A DNA stretch of 64,000 nt from Filifactor villosus (GCF_042652965.1 NZ_JBHSHL010000005.1:1-64000); one strand, 5' to 3'. Counted from the stretch's first letter, positions 24,027 to 33,065 are shown. A program made the numbers and translations. Notes: a model not told the origin generated them from the sequence alone.

Positions 24027-24635
24027 AGGGGTCCTCCTGTTGGGAAACTGTCTAAAAAAGAGAAGTTGGTGTTATACGCTTCCCCTCTTATACTAAAACC
24101 TAAGGTACGGTATACAAAGGAAAACGTTAGGTTTTTTTGAATGTATAAAGCTCGAGAGCTTGTCATAGTAAGATTTGTAGTAATTTCATCCTTCGTATAA
24201 CACCGATTTTGTGTTGTTTTTTTGAATTATACGGTATCACCCCGGTGCAGTCACATATTGATGCCTATCATTATTTCATCTCTCTGTCATAACACAGACG
24301 AGTTTACATCGTAGTTGAAATCAGCGTGAATATCAAAGCGTCAAAACTCCGGATAATATAACGGGTAGTAGTATAGGATGTTTCATCAGCTTCCATTTTT
24401 GATTGCAATTAAGATATTTGAACTTATGAAAATCATAGCATAAAAAACGCGGAATTACAAAAAGATGATGCTATAATATAAAAAGGGGATAAGGCTCTGT
24501 TGGAAGAAGATGGGCATGAGAGACAAGAATTTTGCCCTTGTAAGAGGAAAGAAGGATTTAAGTATAAAACCCTTAAGATGGAGCATAAAACGAAAAATAA
24601 GGGGAAAATTTAAGGACGAAAATTGGAGGTCGGGT
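24027..24635. other. Intergenic stretch with repeats B3 and C2
   Basis: No convincing gene. Bases about 24186-24243 are an inverted, partial family C repeat (GTATAACACCGATTTTGTG...GAATTATACGGTAT). Bases about 24260-24345 are a diverged family B copy. A reading frame opens at 24510 but has no ribosome site before the peptidase ATG at 24636. TATAAT at about 24473-24478 may be the peptidase promoter's -10. Confidence 0.45.
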
Positions 24636-25598
24636 ATGAAAAAAAAGATAGGGATTGCAGGTTTTTTGGTTGGAACGGCTCAAGATGAAAACGCTCTGAC
24701 AGGGGTGAGCGTCATCCTTGCACCGGAGGGAGCAACGGCGGGTTGTGATGTCAGAGGCAACGCTCCCGGCACAAGGGAGACGGACTTGCTCAAGAGTGAA
24801 AAGACGGTAGATAAGATTCACGCCGTCGTACTTTCCGGGGGTTCGGCCTTCGGTTTGGAAAGTGCTTGTGGAGTCATGGATTATTTGGAAGAAGAAGGGA
24901 TCGGTTTCGATGTACAGGTGGCAAAGGTACCCATCGTAGCGGGTGCAGTTCTCTTTGATTTGGCGGTGGGGGATCCCAAGGTACGTCCCGACAAGGAGAT
25001 GGGATATCGTGCGGCGAAGAGTGCAAATACCGAGATCGAGATTGGAAACGTGGGAGGAGGCTGCGGAGCCACTGTCGGAAAACTGAGGGGTTTCGGCTCA
25101 GTGATGAAGGGCGGTACGGGCTACTATGAGTTGGAGACGGAAGAGGGCCTTAGGGTTGGAGCTTACGTCTGTGTCAATGCTTGTGGCGAAGTCTATGAAG
25201 GCGAGGAAATCTTGGCGGGAGTCTTGAATAAGGAAGGGACAAAAATCCTTCCGGCGAGGGAGCTGATGATGGGGCAGGAGAGGGCTTCTCTGCAGGGAGC
25301 CAATACCACGATTGGCTGTATCATCACCAATGCTTGCCTTGCAAAGGCACAGTGCAATAGGGTTGCCCAAACGGCACATAACGGCTACGCCCTCTCCATT
25401 CGTCCCGTTCACACGGGCATGGATGGAGATACCATCTTTTGTATGGCGTCCGGAGAAGTCCCGGCGGATGCCGACAAGGTCTCTTATCTTGCACAGGAGG
25501 CTATGAAGGAGGCTGTTTTGTCCGCAATCTTATCTGCAGAGAAGGTCGCAGACATAGAGAGCTGCTCCTCGTTAAGACAGAAAAAAGTACGGGGATAA
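24636..25598 (+). CDS. P1/S58-family peptidase (DmpA-like aminopeptidase)
   Basis: 320 residues from the ATG at 24636, with TTGGAGGTC upstream. Family features are TGVSVILAPEGATAGCDVRGNAPGTRETDLL, VVLSGGSAFGLESACGVMDYLEE, GNVGGGCGATVGK and GANTTIGCIITNACL. In the last, the Thr after Asn would be the nucleophile freed by self-cleavage into two chains. Members are L-aminopeptidases/D-esterases. Substrate unknown. It stands alone between repeat-rich gaps. Confidence 0.88.
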   Translation: MKKKIGIAGFLVGTAQDENALTGVSVILAPEGATAGCDVRGNAPGTRETDLLKSEKTVDKIHAVVLSGGSAFGLESACGVMDYLEEEGIGFDVQVAKVPIVAGAVLFDLAVGDPKVRPDKEMGYRAAKSANTEIEIGNVGGGCGATVGKLRGFGSVMKGGTGYYELETEEGLRVGAYVCVNACGEVYEGEEILAGVLNKEGTKILPARELMMGQERASLQGANTTIGCIITNACLAKAQCNRVAQTAHNGYALSIRPVHTGMDGDTIFCMASGEVPADADKVSYLAQEAMKEAVLSAILSAEKVADIESCSSLRQKKVRG

Positions 25599-25709
25599 AT
25601 AAGGCTTTGTCTGTGAAAACAGCACACAAAAACGAGAAACTGTTTTTTCTTTGAAGCTGCAAAATATGGAAGTTTGTCGCACCTCTTGTTTTAATAATTG
25701 CACCTCTCA

Positions 25710-25966
25710 TACTATTATCTATTAAGGCGATACCGCAAAATTCGAAAAATCGGCACAAGATCGATTTTGTACAAAAGATGAAATTCTTAAAAAGATTGAT
25801 ATGACAGACTTTTGTGTTTTATAAAATCGAAGAAAAGTCGGAAGTTTGCCTTTGTGCGGTGTTTCCTTAACATTGTCCGGTCGTGAAGTTTGAATTCTAC
25901 GAGGACTCAAAACGTTTCCGAAAAACATCTATTCTGTTTACCTGATATTTTAAACGGAGAATAGTA
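25710..25966. repeat. Interspersed repeat family C, complete copy C1
   Basis: 257 bp beginning TACTATTATCTATTAAGG and ending TTTAAACGGAGAATAGTA, so its termini match those of families A and D. Related stretches occur at 16407-16540, 24186-24243 (inverted) and 27324-27402. No coding potential. Confidence 0.55.
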
Positions 25967-26100
25967 TCATATAACATTAAGCCCTTGCCGATTTTTGAAC
26001 CGGTCGACATCAATGATGCGTATCCTATGGTTTTCGAAATGACTTTTTATATTTATAGAGAAAGATATTATCCGCTCTTCGATGGGAGGACAGTGTTTTA

Positions 26101-26211
26101 TACTGTTATTCCCTTGAGTTGTGGATATCCACAATCTGTGCCCCGTAGAAGACACAACAATTTTTCGTGGTCATAAAACAGAGATAACCAGACTTTTATT
26201 GGAGAATAGTA
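26101..26211. repeat. Short palindromic repeat family A, copy A4 (inverted)
   Basis: 111 bp from TACTGTTATTC to GAGAATAGTA. The palindrome extends outward as TTTTATACT/AGTATAAAA, so the true ends may lie a few bases further out. Confidence 0.7.
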
Positions 26212-26495
26212 TAAAACCGGAATTGACTGCATTGTTGAAATCGTAGGTTTGGACTCTATAGAAGATGGAACAAATTCTTGTAGTTACAGATTTTACAGCT
26301 CCACATTTCTATCGGAGATAATATCATTATGGGCAGAGCGGAAGTCACATCTTTTAAAGAGTAAATAAGTAACAAAAAAGTAAAACTTTTTAAAAAAAGT
26401 GGAATTTTGTATCAAAGAGGAGTATAATGATAACCGGTAAAACAAAATAGGAAGAACGGTATCTCATTGTGAGAACCGGAACAAAGGAGAATAAC

Positions 26496-27095
26496 ATGAT
26501 ACAACAGAGAATTCAGCGAAGAGGAATGTCCACAGGTCAGCTTACCTTGGTCGGTATGCTTGGGGCAATTTCAGCGGTACTGGGTTTTACACCCATCGGT
26601 TTTATTACCATCGGAGCGATTTCGGTAACGACGATGCATATTCCCGTCATTATCGGAGCGGTTCTTGAAGGTCCTATGATAGGAATGATGACGGGTTTGT
26701 TGTTCGGCATCATATCGATGGTCCGGGCATTTATAATACCGCTACCGACATCTTTTATCTTTTGGAATCCGATCGTTGCGATCGTACCGAGAGTGTTATT
26801 GGGCTACATCAGTTATCAGGTCTACTACCTTGTAAGGACCAAGCTTAAGAAGGAGAATACGGCAGTTGTCCTGGCAGCCTTTCTGGCAACCTTGGCTCAT
26901 ACCGTAATGGTGCTTGGAAGCGCCTATCTTATCTATCATGATAAGTTGGCTGAAAAGCTGACCTTGTCGGTACAGGGAGTGAAGCTACTGTTTACGGGAA
27001 TCGCGATCCAGAACGGGATCCCCGAAGCGATCCTTTCCGTTTTTGTGACCGTGGCGGTGTATAAGGCGGCAAAAAAAGTAAGACGAGTCAGATAG
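26496..27095 (+). CDS. ECF transporter substrate-specific (S) component
   Basis: 199 residues from the ATG at 26496 with AAAGGAG upstream. It has five to six membrane helices, with the S-component pattern LTLVGMLGAISAVLGFTPIG, VTTMHIPVIIGAVLEGPMIGMMTGLLFGIISM and PRVLLGYISYQVYY. It captures a vitamin or related micronutrient and works with a shared EcfT-EcfA energising module, which is not encoded here. The substrate cannot be told from sequence alone; pantothenate-type proteins look most similar from memory. Confidence 0.8.
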   Translation: MIQQRIQRRGMSTGQLTLVGMLGAISAVLGFTPIGFITIGAISVTTMHIPVIIGAVLEGPMIGMMTGLLFGIISMVRAFIIPLPTSFIFWNPIVAIVPRVLLGYISYQVYYLVRTKLKKENTAVVLAAFLATLAHTVMVLGSAYLIYHDKLAEKLTLSVQGVKLLFTGIAIQNGIPEAILSVFVTVAVYKAAKKVRRVR

Positions 27096-27110
27096 CTTAT
27101 AGATTATAGA

Positions 27111-27140
27111 AAAAGAACATCGGAGCCGATGTTCTTTTTC
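27111..27140 (+). terminator. Terminator after the ECF S-component gene
   Basis: Stem AAAGAACATCGG/CCGATGTTCTTT followed by TTCTTG. Confidence 0.75.
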
Positions 27141-27224
27141 TTGTTATACGTATAGGACAGGTAAAAGCACTGATTTTCTACATATTGCCTGTTTCATTGG
27201 CCGATGAAACTGTTATCCCTTTAA

Positions 27225-27324
27225 TACTATTCTACGATAGAAGTGCGGTTATGTCTGTCTTGCAACCCACGGAAATTCGTTTTCTCTACTATGGGGTACA
27301 AATCGTTGATACCCGTTATTCAAA
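27225..27324. repeat. Family A repeat A5, 3' end replaced by family C sequence
   Basis: Starts TACTATTCTACGATAGAAG and follows family A as far as GTTATTCAAA. At about 27324 it switches to TTGTCCGGTCGTGAAG, which belongs to family C (25875-25966). The mosaic implies recombination or nested insertion between families. Confidence 0.6.
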
Positions 27325-27402
27325 TTGTCCGGTCGTGAAGTTTGCATTCTGGGACTACTCAAAACATTTCCGGTAAATATATATTCTGTATACCTCATAT
27401 TT
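27324..27402. repeat. Family C 3' fragment between A5 and A6
   Basis: TTGTCCGGTCGTGAAGTTTG and the following 60 bases match the last third of C1 (25875-25950) with scattered differences. The match stops just before the next family A element. Confidence 0.55.
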
Positions 27403-27404
27403 AA

Positions 27405-27501
27405 TACTCTTCTACGATAGAAGTGTCGATATATCTATTTATCGATGACAAAAAACCATGTTGTCTTCTATGGGCCACAGATTGTTTATATCCAGTATTC
27501 A
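27405..27501. repeat. Family A repeat A6, 3' end truncated by A7
   Basis: Begins TACTCTTCTACGATAGAAG and runs to CCAGTATTCA. There the next element starts, so A7 has inserted into or replaced the last 15 bases of A6. Confidence 0.6.
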
Positions 27502-27612
27502 TACTATTCTTCGATAGAAGTATGGTTATATCTGTTTTGCAACCACGAAAATTCGTTTTCTCTTCTATGGAGTGTAAATCGTTGATATCCATTATTCAAA
27601 GGAATAATAGTA
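27502..27612. repeat. Short palindromic repeat family A, copy A7
   Basis: Complete 111-bp copy, TACTATTCTTCGATAGAAG to GGAATAATAGTA. Its centre (CAACCACGAAAATTCG) is closest to A5. Confidence 0.7.
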
Positions 27613-27687
27613 TTAGACGTGTGGCTCCAAAAATATTACACATTTGAACAAGACATAAACACTTGTGTTATACTATTCTCCGTTTGA

Positions 27688-27815
27688 TACTATTTTTCAA
27701 TAGAAGTGTGGATATATCTATTTTTCGATGACGAAAAACTATGTTGTCTCCTATGGGTCACAGATTGTTTATATCCACTATTCAAAAGAATAGTAGTATC
27801 AAAAGAATAGTAGTA
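27688..27815. repeat. Short palindromic repeat family A, copy A8, with duplicated 3' end
   Basis: Family A copy whose last 18 bases (CAAAAGAATAGTAGTAT) are present twice in tandem. Directly upstream, TACTATTCTCCGTTTGA (27671-27687) equals the end of family D, so A8 probably landed in a D element. Its body is nearly identical to A9, 35 kb away. Confidence 0.7.
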
Positions 27816-28027
27816 TAAAAGATAGAATCGTATAAGTTATGGGAATCAAATATCTGTGTTTCACGGTATCCGGAACTGATTTTTGTAGTTGCGGAGAGGG
27901 GATTACAAGCGTTCTATCGAAAAATAGTATGAGCTGTGGATATACAGAGTACATCATTTGCAAAAAACAACTTGGATAATGATATGATTCAAAACTCCAA
28001 CAGGATATAACGGTATTAGTCATCCTG
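27816..28027. other. Intergenic stretch after the repeat cluster
   Basis: No gene. It contains short degenerate pieces of the repeat families (ATCGAAAAATAGTATGAG, GATATAACGGTATTA) and no clear terminator for the MATE gene. Confidence 0.35.
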
Positions 28028-29371
28028 TCAAATCTTTCGGGAGGCTGCTTCTTCCCGGTAAGGGGTGGGGTGTCTTTTTAATAAAGGCAAAAGGATTGCA
28101 AGGGCGAGGAGCAAGGTGGTTACTTCAGAGAAGAAGGCGGACAGCCATAGAAGTTTTGGATTTTTGGTCAGAGAAGTTATAAACAATGCAAACCAAATAA
28201 AGCCGAAACCTCGGGCCACCGAAATCACAAAGGCCTCCTTTGCTCTTCCTACGGAAGCGAAGTATCCGCTGATTACGGTATTAAACCCGATAAACAGGAA
28301 CGACGGTGCAAACCAAAATAGAGCTTCCTTGGTATCTCGAAATAAAGAAACCTCGTTGGCGGAAATAAACAAAGAAATAACAGGGTCCGAAATAAAGATG
28401 GAACCTCCGTAGAAGAGCAGGGATAGGAACGCGACACCTACAACCGAAAACAGAAGAAACTTGCGATAAATCGCCTGTTCTTTTTTGCCGTAGTAATAAC
28501 TGACCAGAGGCTGCATTCCTTGAGTCAACCCCACCATTGTCATAAAGACAAACAAGTTGATATAGGATACCACCGTGTAAGAGATAAGTGCTTTTTGGCT
28601 CAAAATCTTCAAAATATAATGATTGTACAAAAAGATGGTAAATCCCGTCGAAAATTCCGAAATAAAACTTCCGAATCCGATGGAAAAAATTTTGGGGAAT
28701 GTTGAAAAAGACCATCTTGTTCGCTTAAAATTCAGTTTGGAATTTCCAAAGATAAAGTGATACAGAAACAACAGAGTAGAAAACATCTGCGCAATCCCTG
28801 TTGCCCAGGCGGCACCCGCGATCCCAAAATCGAAAACACCGACAAAAAGATAGTCCAAAACGATGTTGGTAACAGCGCTCGATACGACTCCCAAGGTTGC
28901 AAGCTTCGGAAAACCGTCCACCTTGATAAGGACTTCAAAGTGGTAGGATAAGATAAAAAACGGAGAAAACCAAACGATGATATGCAGGTAAGTGTAAACA
29001 TCCTTAAACAAATAAGTGGTTGCACCCAAAAAGTAGACGATCTCTTCCAAAAAAAGACTGCAAAAGATGGAGAGAAGAACGGATGAGATCAGCTCTGCGG
29101 CAACGGTAAGATTGAACAATTCCTCCGCCCGTTCGTAATTCTTTTCTCCCAGGGCGATCCCGACCAGGGTCGAGGTTCCGGTGGCAAATAAGATTGAAAT
29201 TGCAAACAAAGTGTTTACAAAGGGTAGAGCAAGATTGACCGCGGAGAGAGAACTCTCACCTACATACTTGGATACAAAAAAACCGTCCACCATCGTATAA
29301 ATGGAAAAAACCCACATTGCGACAATGGAAGGGATGACAAAACTTAAAAACTTCTTCTTTACGGGTGTAAT
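28028..29371 (-). CDS. MATE-family multidrug/cation antiporter, ATT start
   Basis: 447 residues in 12 membrane helices. MATE features include YTMVDGFFVSKYVGESSLSAVNLALPF, FATGTSTLVGIALGEKN and GAAWATGIAQM. The first ATG (29317) would cut into helix 1. The sequence in frame upstream, TPVKKKFLSFVIPSIVAM, is a perfect MATE N-terminus. It begins at ATT (29371), seven bases after AAGGAGG, and a TAA lies just upstream in frame. ATT is therefore the likely start codon, which is rare and best known from infC. Exports drugs or metabolites using sodium or protons; substrate unknown. Confidence 0.85.
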   Translation of the reverse strand: MTPVKKKFLSFVIPSIVAMWVFSIYTMVDGFFVSKYVGESSLSAVNLALPFVNTLFAISILFATGTSTLVGIALGEKNYERAEELFNLTVAAELISSVLLSIFCSLFLEEIVYFLGATTYLFKDVYTYLHIIVWFSPFFILSYHFEVLIKVDGFPKLATLGVVSSAVTNIVLDYLFVGVFDFGIAGAAWATGIAQMFSTLLFLYHFIFGNSKLNFKRTRWSFSTFPKIFSIGFGSFISEFSTGFTIFLYNHYILKILSQKALISYTVVSYINLFVFMTMVGLTQGMQPLVSYYYGKKEQAIYRKFLLFSVVGVAFLSLLFYGGSIFISDPVISLFISANEVSLFRDTKEALFWFAPSFLFIGFNTVISGYFASVGRAKEAFVISVARGFGFIWFALFITSLTKNPKLLWLSAFFSEVTTLLLALAILLPLLKRHPTPYREEAASRKI

Positions 29372-29493
29372 GCTAAAACCTCCTTATAACAATGGACACC
29401 GTGCAGGGCAGAAAACGGAAGGAAGAAGATGAAACTGTTTCAAACCATCCTGTTTCATCAACTTCATCAAGTCGGTTTTCCTGCAATGAGAAG

Positions 29494-29516
29494 TTGTCCA
29501 AACAGCTTGGACAACA
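29494..29516. promoter_or_regulatory. Palindromic operator candidate upstream of the MATE gene
   Basis: Inverted repeat GTTGTCCAA-acagc-TTGGACAAC, just downstream of the predicted start point of the MATE promoter. A second palindrome TGAAACTGTTTCA lies at 29428-29440. Such sites suggest repression by a TetR- or MarR-type regulator, which is not encoded nearby. Confidence 0.45.
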
Positions 29517-29533
29517 CATCGACCTATAAAACG

Positions 29534-29562
29534 ATTATAGAGGATTTTTTAAGAATTTGCAA
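29534..29562 (-). promoter_or_regulatory. Promoter of the MATE gene
   Basis: TTGCAA, 17-nt spacer, TATAAT on the minus strand, about 160 bases upstream of the start codon. Confidence 0.65.
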
Positions 29563-29604
29563 ACAATTTCTCCTCTATAGCGTCTTTCTGCGTTTCCCCG
29601 GAAC

Positions 29605-29636
29605 AAAAAAAGTGGACGTAATGTCCACTTTTTTTA
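29605..29636. terminator. Terminator after livF
   Basis: AAAAAAAGTGGACGTAATGTCCACTTTTTTT: a perfect stem with T-runs on both strands. It ends the liv operon on the minus strand. Confidence 0.8.
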
Positions 29637-29642
29637 AAGATC

Positions 29643-30347
29643 TTATTTTTTCCCCAGATACGCTTCCTGAATGGAAGGATCTTTGATCAAGTCGCTTGCC
29701 AAACCTTCTTTCGTGATCTGACCTTGCTCCAATACATAAGCCTTGTCAGCGATCGAAAGCGCCTTGAATGCATTTTGCTCAACCAGGAGGATGGTCTTAC
29801 CCATCTTTTTGATTTCGATAATGATTTCGAAAATCGTATTGATAAGAAGAGGGGCCAGTCCCAAGGAAGGCTCATCCAAAAGGATGATTTCGGGGCGGCA
29901 CATCAGTCCTCTTCCCATAGCAAGCATCTGTTGCTCTCCTCCGGAAAGCGTTCCGGCAATCTGTTTTTCACGTTCCTTCAAACGAGGAAACAGCTTGTAT
30001 ACATAGTCCATATCATCGGCGATCTTCTTATCGTTTCTGAGGTAGGCACCCATTCTCAAATTCTCGTCAACGGTGAGGTTTGCAAAGATCAGACGTCCTT
30101 CGGGAACTTGAACCACTCCCGCTTGAACGACCTTGTGAGACTGTTTTGAGAGAGGCTCACCCTTGAAACGAATATCTCCGGATTGGTACTTGACCGTGCC
30201 CGAAATCGAATTCAAAAGAGAAGATTTGCCCGCACCATTGGAGCCGATGATGGTAACGATCTTACCTTGTTCAACATCGATGGATACACCTCTGAGAGCA
30301 TGAATACCACCGTAATAAACGTTTAGATTTTCTACTTTAAGCATCAT
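29643..30347 (-). CDS. livF: LivF, ATPase of branched-chain amino-acid ABC transporter
   Basis: 234 residues from ATG at 30347, overlapping livG by 11 bases, with AAGGTGG upstream. Walker A is GSNGAGKSS, signature LSGGEQQMLAMGRGL, Walker B IILLDEPSLGLAP and the H-loop-like LLVEQNA typical of LivF. It pairs with LivG to drive uptake through LivHM. Substrate class (Leu/Ile/Val or related amides) is inferred from the family. Confidence 0.92.
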   Translation of the reverse strand: MMLKVENLNVYYGGIHALRGVSIDVEQGKIVTIIGSNGAGKSSLLNSISGTVKYQSGDIRFKGEPLSKQSHKVVQAGVVQVPEGRLIFANLTVDENLRMGAYLRNDKKIADDMDYVYKLFPRLKEREKQIAGTLSGGEQQMLAMGRGLMCRPEIILLDEPSLGLAPLLINTIFEIIIEIKKMGKTILLVEQNAFKALSIADKAYVLEQGQITKEGLASDLIKDPSIQEAYLGKK

Positions 30348-31119
30348 GTTCATCATCCACCTTTCCAAGATAAGCTTCCACAACGTGAGGATCGTTCTGG
30401 ATCTGTTCGGGAGTACCCTCCGCAAGAGGTTTACCGAAGTTCAAAACATAGATCCTGTCACAGACTCCCATAATCAAATCCATATGATGTTCAATGACGA
30501 GAACGGTCAGGTTGAAGCGATCCCTTATCTCCCGAATAAGCTCCATCAAACTTATGGTTTCTTCCGGATTCATCCCTGCTGCCGGCTCATCCAAAAGGAG
30601 GAGGGCGGGATCCAACGCCAAGGCACGAGCGATTTCAAGTTTACGTTGCAGTCCGTAGGGAAGGTTGGAGGAGACCATATCACGGTACTCCCACAGCCCC
30701 ATAAGTTCGAGCAAAGAACGGGTCTTTTCTCGAAGCTCCTTCTCCTGAGCACGGAACTTTTTATTTCGAACCAAGGTATCGAAGAAGCCGTAGTTTGCCG
30801 AACGATGGCAGGCGGTCAAAACGTTATCGTAAGTCGTCAACTTCTTAAACAAACGAATATTTTGGAAGGTACGGGTAACTCCGAGTTCTGCGATTTGGAA
30901 AGGTTTTTTCCCATTCAAGACCTTGTCATGAAACTTGATTTCTCCCTCCGTAATATCATATACACCTGTGATCAGGTTGAAGATCGTTGTTTTTCCGGCA
31001 CCGTTGGGACCGATCAAGCCGTAGATCTCTCCCTGTTGAATTTCAAAATTTACGGTATCCACCGCCGTCAAACCGCCGAAGCGCTTTGTTACATTTTTAA
31101 GAGAAAGTACGGAACTCAT
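30337..31119 (-). CDS. livG: LivG, ATPase of branched-chain amino-acid ABC transporter
   Basis: 260 residues. Walker A is GPNGAGKTT; the long insert after TFQNIRLFKKLTTYDNVL is typical of LivG. The signature is NLPYGLQRKLEIARAL, Walker B LLLLDEPAAGMNPEE and the H-loop VIEHHMDLIM. The start overlaps the end of livM by four bases (ATGA type), so expression is coupled. Confidence 0.93.
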   Translation of the reverse strand: MSSVLSLKNVTKRFGGLTAVDTVNFEIQQGEIYGLIGPNGAGKTTIFNLITGVYDITEGEIKFHDKVLNGKKPFQIAELGVTRTFQNIRLFKKLTTYDNVLTACHRSANYGFFDTLVRNKKFRAQEKELREKTRSLLELMGLWEYRDMVSSNLPYGLQRKLEIARALALDPALLLLDEPAAGMNPEETISLMELIREIRDRFNLTVLVIEHHMDLIMGVCDRIYVLNFGKPLAEGTPEQIQNDPHVVEAYLGKVDDEHDA

Positions 31120-31979
31120 TGTGCTTTAACCTCCCCTTTGGATTTGTTTTTCTTCTTGAAGAAATCAGTGATCTCTTTTCCACCCATCAGACCTTGAGGA
31201 CGGCTGATCATAATAAAGATAACGGCCGCACCGTAGATGACCAAACGCCATTGAGCAAACTGTCTGAGCAACTCCGGAAGAGATTTCAGCAAGATTGCAC
31301 CGATGACACTGCCGCTGATACTTCCGAGTCCACCGAAGATAACGATGATAGTAAGCTCTTGGGATACCAGCAACTGGAACATAAGAGGACGGATGTAGGT
31401 CAGATAGTGAGCCAGAAGACCTCCGGAAATACCGGCGTAGATCGCACTGATTCCCAAAGAAATCATCTTGTACTTGAATGTGTTGATACCGATTGCTTGA
31501 GATGCCAACTCTTCTTCGCGGATTGCCACGAAGTTTCTTCCATGTCTGGAATGGATCAGGAAGGCAAGAGCAATTACTCCGATCACATTGACGATAACAA
31601 CATTCCAGAAGTTTGTATAATAACCGCAGGCCATACCGCGCGCTCCACCGAACCACTGGACGTTATCCAAAAGCAAACGGATAGCTTCCCCGAAACCGAG
31701 GGTCGCGATACAGAAGTAGTCTCCCTTCAGATTCAAGGTCAACCTACCGATGATCAAACTTGTCAAACCTGCCGCAATCCCTCCGCACAGAAGTGCCGCG
31801 TAGAAGTTGACTCCGCTGTTGGTAAGCATTGCCGCAGTATAGGCTCCGATCGCCATAAAACCTGCGTGTCCGAACGAGAACAGACCGGTGAAGCCCGTCA
31901 ATAAAGATAGTCCCAAAACAGTCATCAAAAAGATACCGGCAAGGGTCATGATACCAAGTACATATTCTACACTCCACAT
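31116..31979 (-). CDS. livM: LivM, permease of branched-chain amino-acid ABC transporter
   Basis: 287 residues with about eight membrane helices. LivM hallmarks are SLLTGFTGLFSFGHAGFMAIGAY, GDYFCIATLGFGEAIRLLL and GGLGSISGSVIGAILL. AGAAAGGGG stands upstream of the ATG. It forms the channel together with LivH. Confidence 0.92.
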   Translation of the reverse strand: MWSVEYVLGIMTLAGIFLMTVLGLSLLTGFTGLFSFGHAGFMAIGAYTAAMLTNSGVNFYAALLCGGIAAGLTSLIIGRLTLNLKGDYFCIATLGFGEAIRLLLDNVQWFGGARGMACGYYTNFWNVVIVNVIGVIALAFLIHSRHGRNFVAIREEELASQAIGINTFKYKMISLGISAIYAGISGGLLAHYLTYIRPLMFQLLVSQELTIIVIFGGLGSISGSVIGAILLKSLPELLRQFAQWRLVIYGAAVIFIMISRPQGLMGGKEITDFFKKKNKSKGEVKAQ

Positions 31980-31996
31980 AATCCAATTCCCCCTTT

Positions 31997-32875
31997 CTAT
32001 GCCTTATCTTCAGTGACTTTACCCATCAAACCGGACGGTTTTACAACGAGGATAAAGATCAATAATGTGAACGAAAACAAATCTCTGTACTGAGATGAAA
32101 AATAACCCGAGGTAAAGGTCTCGATCAAACCGAGCAGGACCGAACCGATTACGGCACCGGGAAGGGATCCCAGACCGCCAAATACCGCAGCGATAAAAGA
32201 CTTCAACGTGATAACCCCGATCTGAGGATAAACCGTGTACTTCATTCCGAACAATACACCGGCGATACCCGCCAAAACTCCCCCTATCATAAAGATGGTA
32301 AAGATGATGCGGTCAACATTGACACCCATCAAAGTACTCGCGCGACCATTGTAAGAGGTAGCACGAATAGCAAGTCCGACTTTTGTTTTTTCGATTATGT
32401 AGACCAGGATGGATAGGCTTATCGCAGAGATAACAAACATCAACAGATCCAATCTTCCGAGAGCGACATTACCCAACATGATCGGCTCTGTCGAGAAGAT
32501 CGGAGGATAGGTACGAAATGTCGGTCCAATCGTTGCAACAACGATATTTTCCAAAAAGATGGAAGCTCCCATTGCAGAGATAATAAAGTAAAGGAAGGGA
32601 GCGTTTCTCTTTCTCAAAGGTCGATATGCGATTCTCTCGCAGGCAACTGCAACCAAACCTGCACCCACTGCCGCCAGAATAAACGACGGGATAAAGGGAA
32701 GATGAAGCAGTGTCAATGCGAAGAAGCCGAAATATGCCCCCAACATGATAACCCCTCCGTGAGCAAAGTTGGAGAAGTTTAAGATAGAATAAACCAACGA
32801 ATAACCAACCGCCATCAAAGCATAAACGCTTCCGATGGAAAGACCGTTGATCAATTGTTGAAGAAACTTGGTCAT
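31997..32875 (-). CDS. livH: LivH, permease of branched-chain amino-acid ABC transporter
   Basis: 292 residues from the ATG at 32875, with TGGAGGACA upstream; a longer frame lacks a ribosome site. Features are LINGLSIGSVYALMAVGYSLVYSILNFSNFAHGGVIMLGAYFGF, ATSYNGRASTLMGVNVDRII and AAVFGGLGSLPGAVIGSVLLGLIE. The gap to livK contains a hairpin and a family D repeat. The permease part may therefore be expressed at a lower level than the binding protein. Confidence 0.92.
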   Translation of the reverse strand: MTKFLQQLINGLSIGSVYALMAVGYSLVYSILNFSNFAHGGVIMLGAYFGFFALTLLHLPFIPSFILAAVGAGLVAVACERIAYRPLRKRNAPFLYFIISAMGASIFLENIVVATIGPTFRTYPPIFSTEPIMLGNVALGRLDLLMFVISAISLSILVYIIEKTKVGLAIRATSYNGRASTLMGVNVDRIIFTIFMIGGVLAGIAGVLFGMKYTVYPQIGVITLKSFIAAVFGGLGSLPGAVIGSVLLGLIETFTSGYFSSQYRDLFSFTLLIFILVVKPSGLMGKVTEDKA

Positions 32876-33036
32876 AGTGTTGTCCTCCATTTCATTGAGA
32901 AATAAGTGAAATTTTAGGATCCGCCTCAAAGAGACAAAATCCACGGGAAAATCTTCGGCAAGCAGTCCCCAAAACGGAAGTGCTTCAAACTATAAAAACG
33001 ATCCTTCAGATCTTCCGACTGTTGTTCATAAAATTG

Positions 33037-33065
33037 GAATAGGAGCCTTGTGCAAGGCTCCTATT
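33037..33065. terminator. Hairpin between livK and livH
   Basis: AATAGGAGCCTTG/CAAGGCTCCTATT is a strong stem. On the minus strand only a weak T-tract follows (TATTCCAATTTT), so it may partly terminate after livK and let some transcripts reach livHMGF. Confidence 0.6.

Larger units (their letters stand above)
25599..26495. other. Repeat-filled intergenic region before the ECF gene
   Basis: No gene. It contains repeat C1 (25710-25966) and A4 (26101-26211). The final 150 bases are AT-rich and hold a TATAAT at 26423-26428 (-35 weak, TGGAAT at 17 nt). A small hairpin CGG.TA.TCTCA/TGAGA.A.CCG follows at 26457-26480, just before the ribosome site, and may regulate the downstream gene. Confidence 0.45.

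Noticed and set aside
29429..29686. An 85-codon plus-strand frame between the MATE and livF genes
   Set aside because: It runs through the MATE promoter, the dyad and the livF terminator and has no recognisable content.
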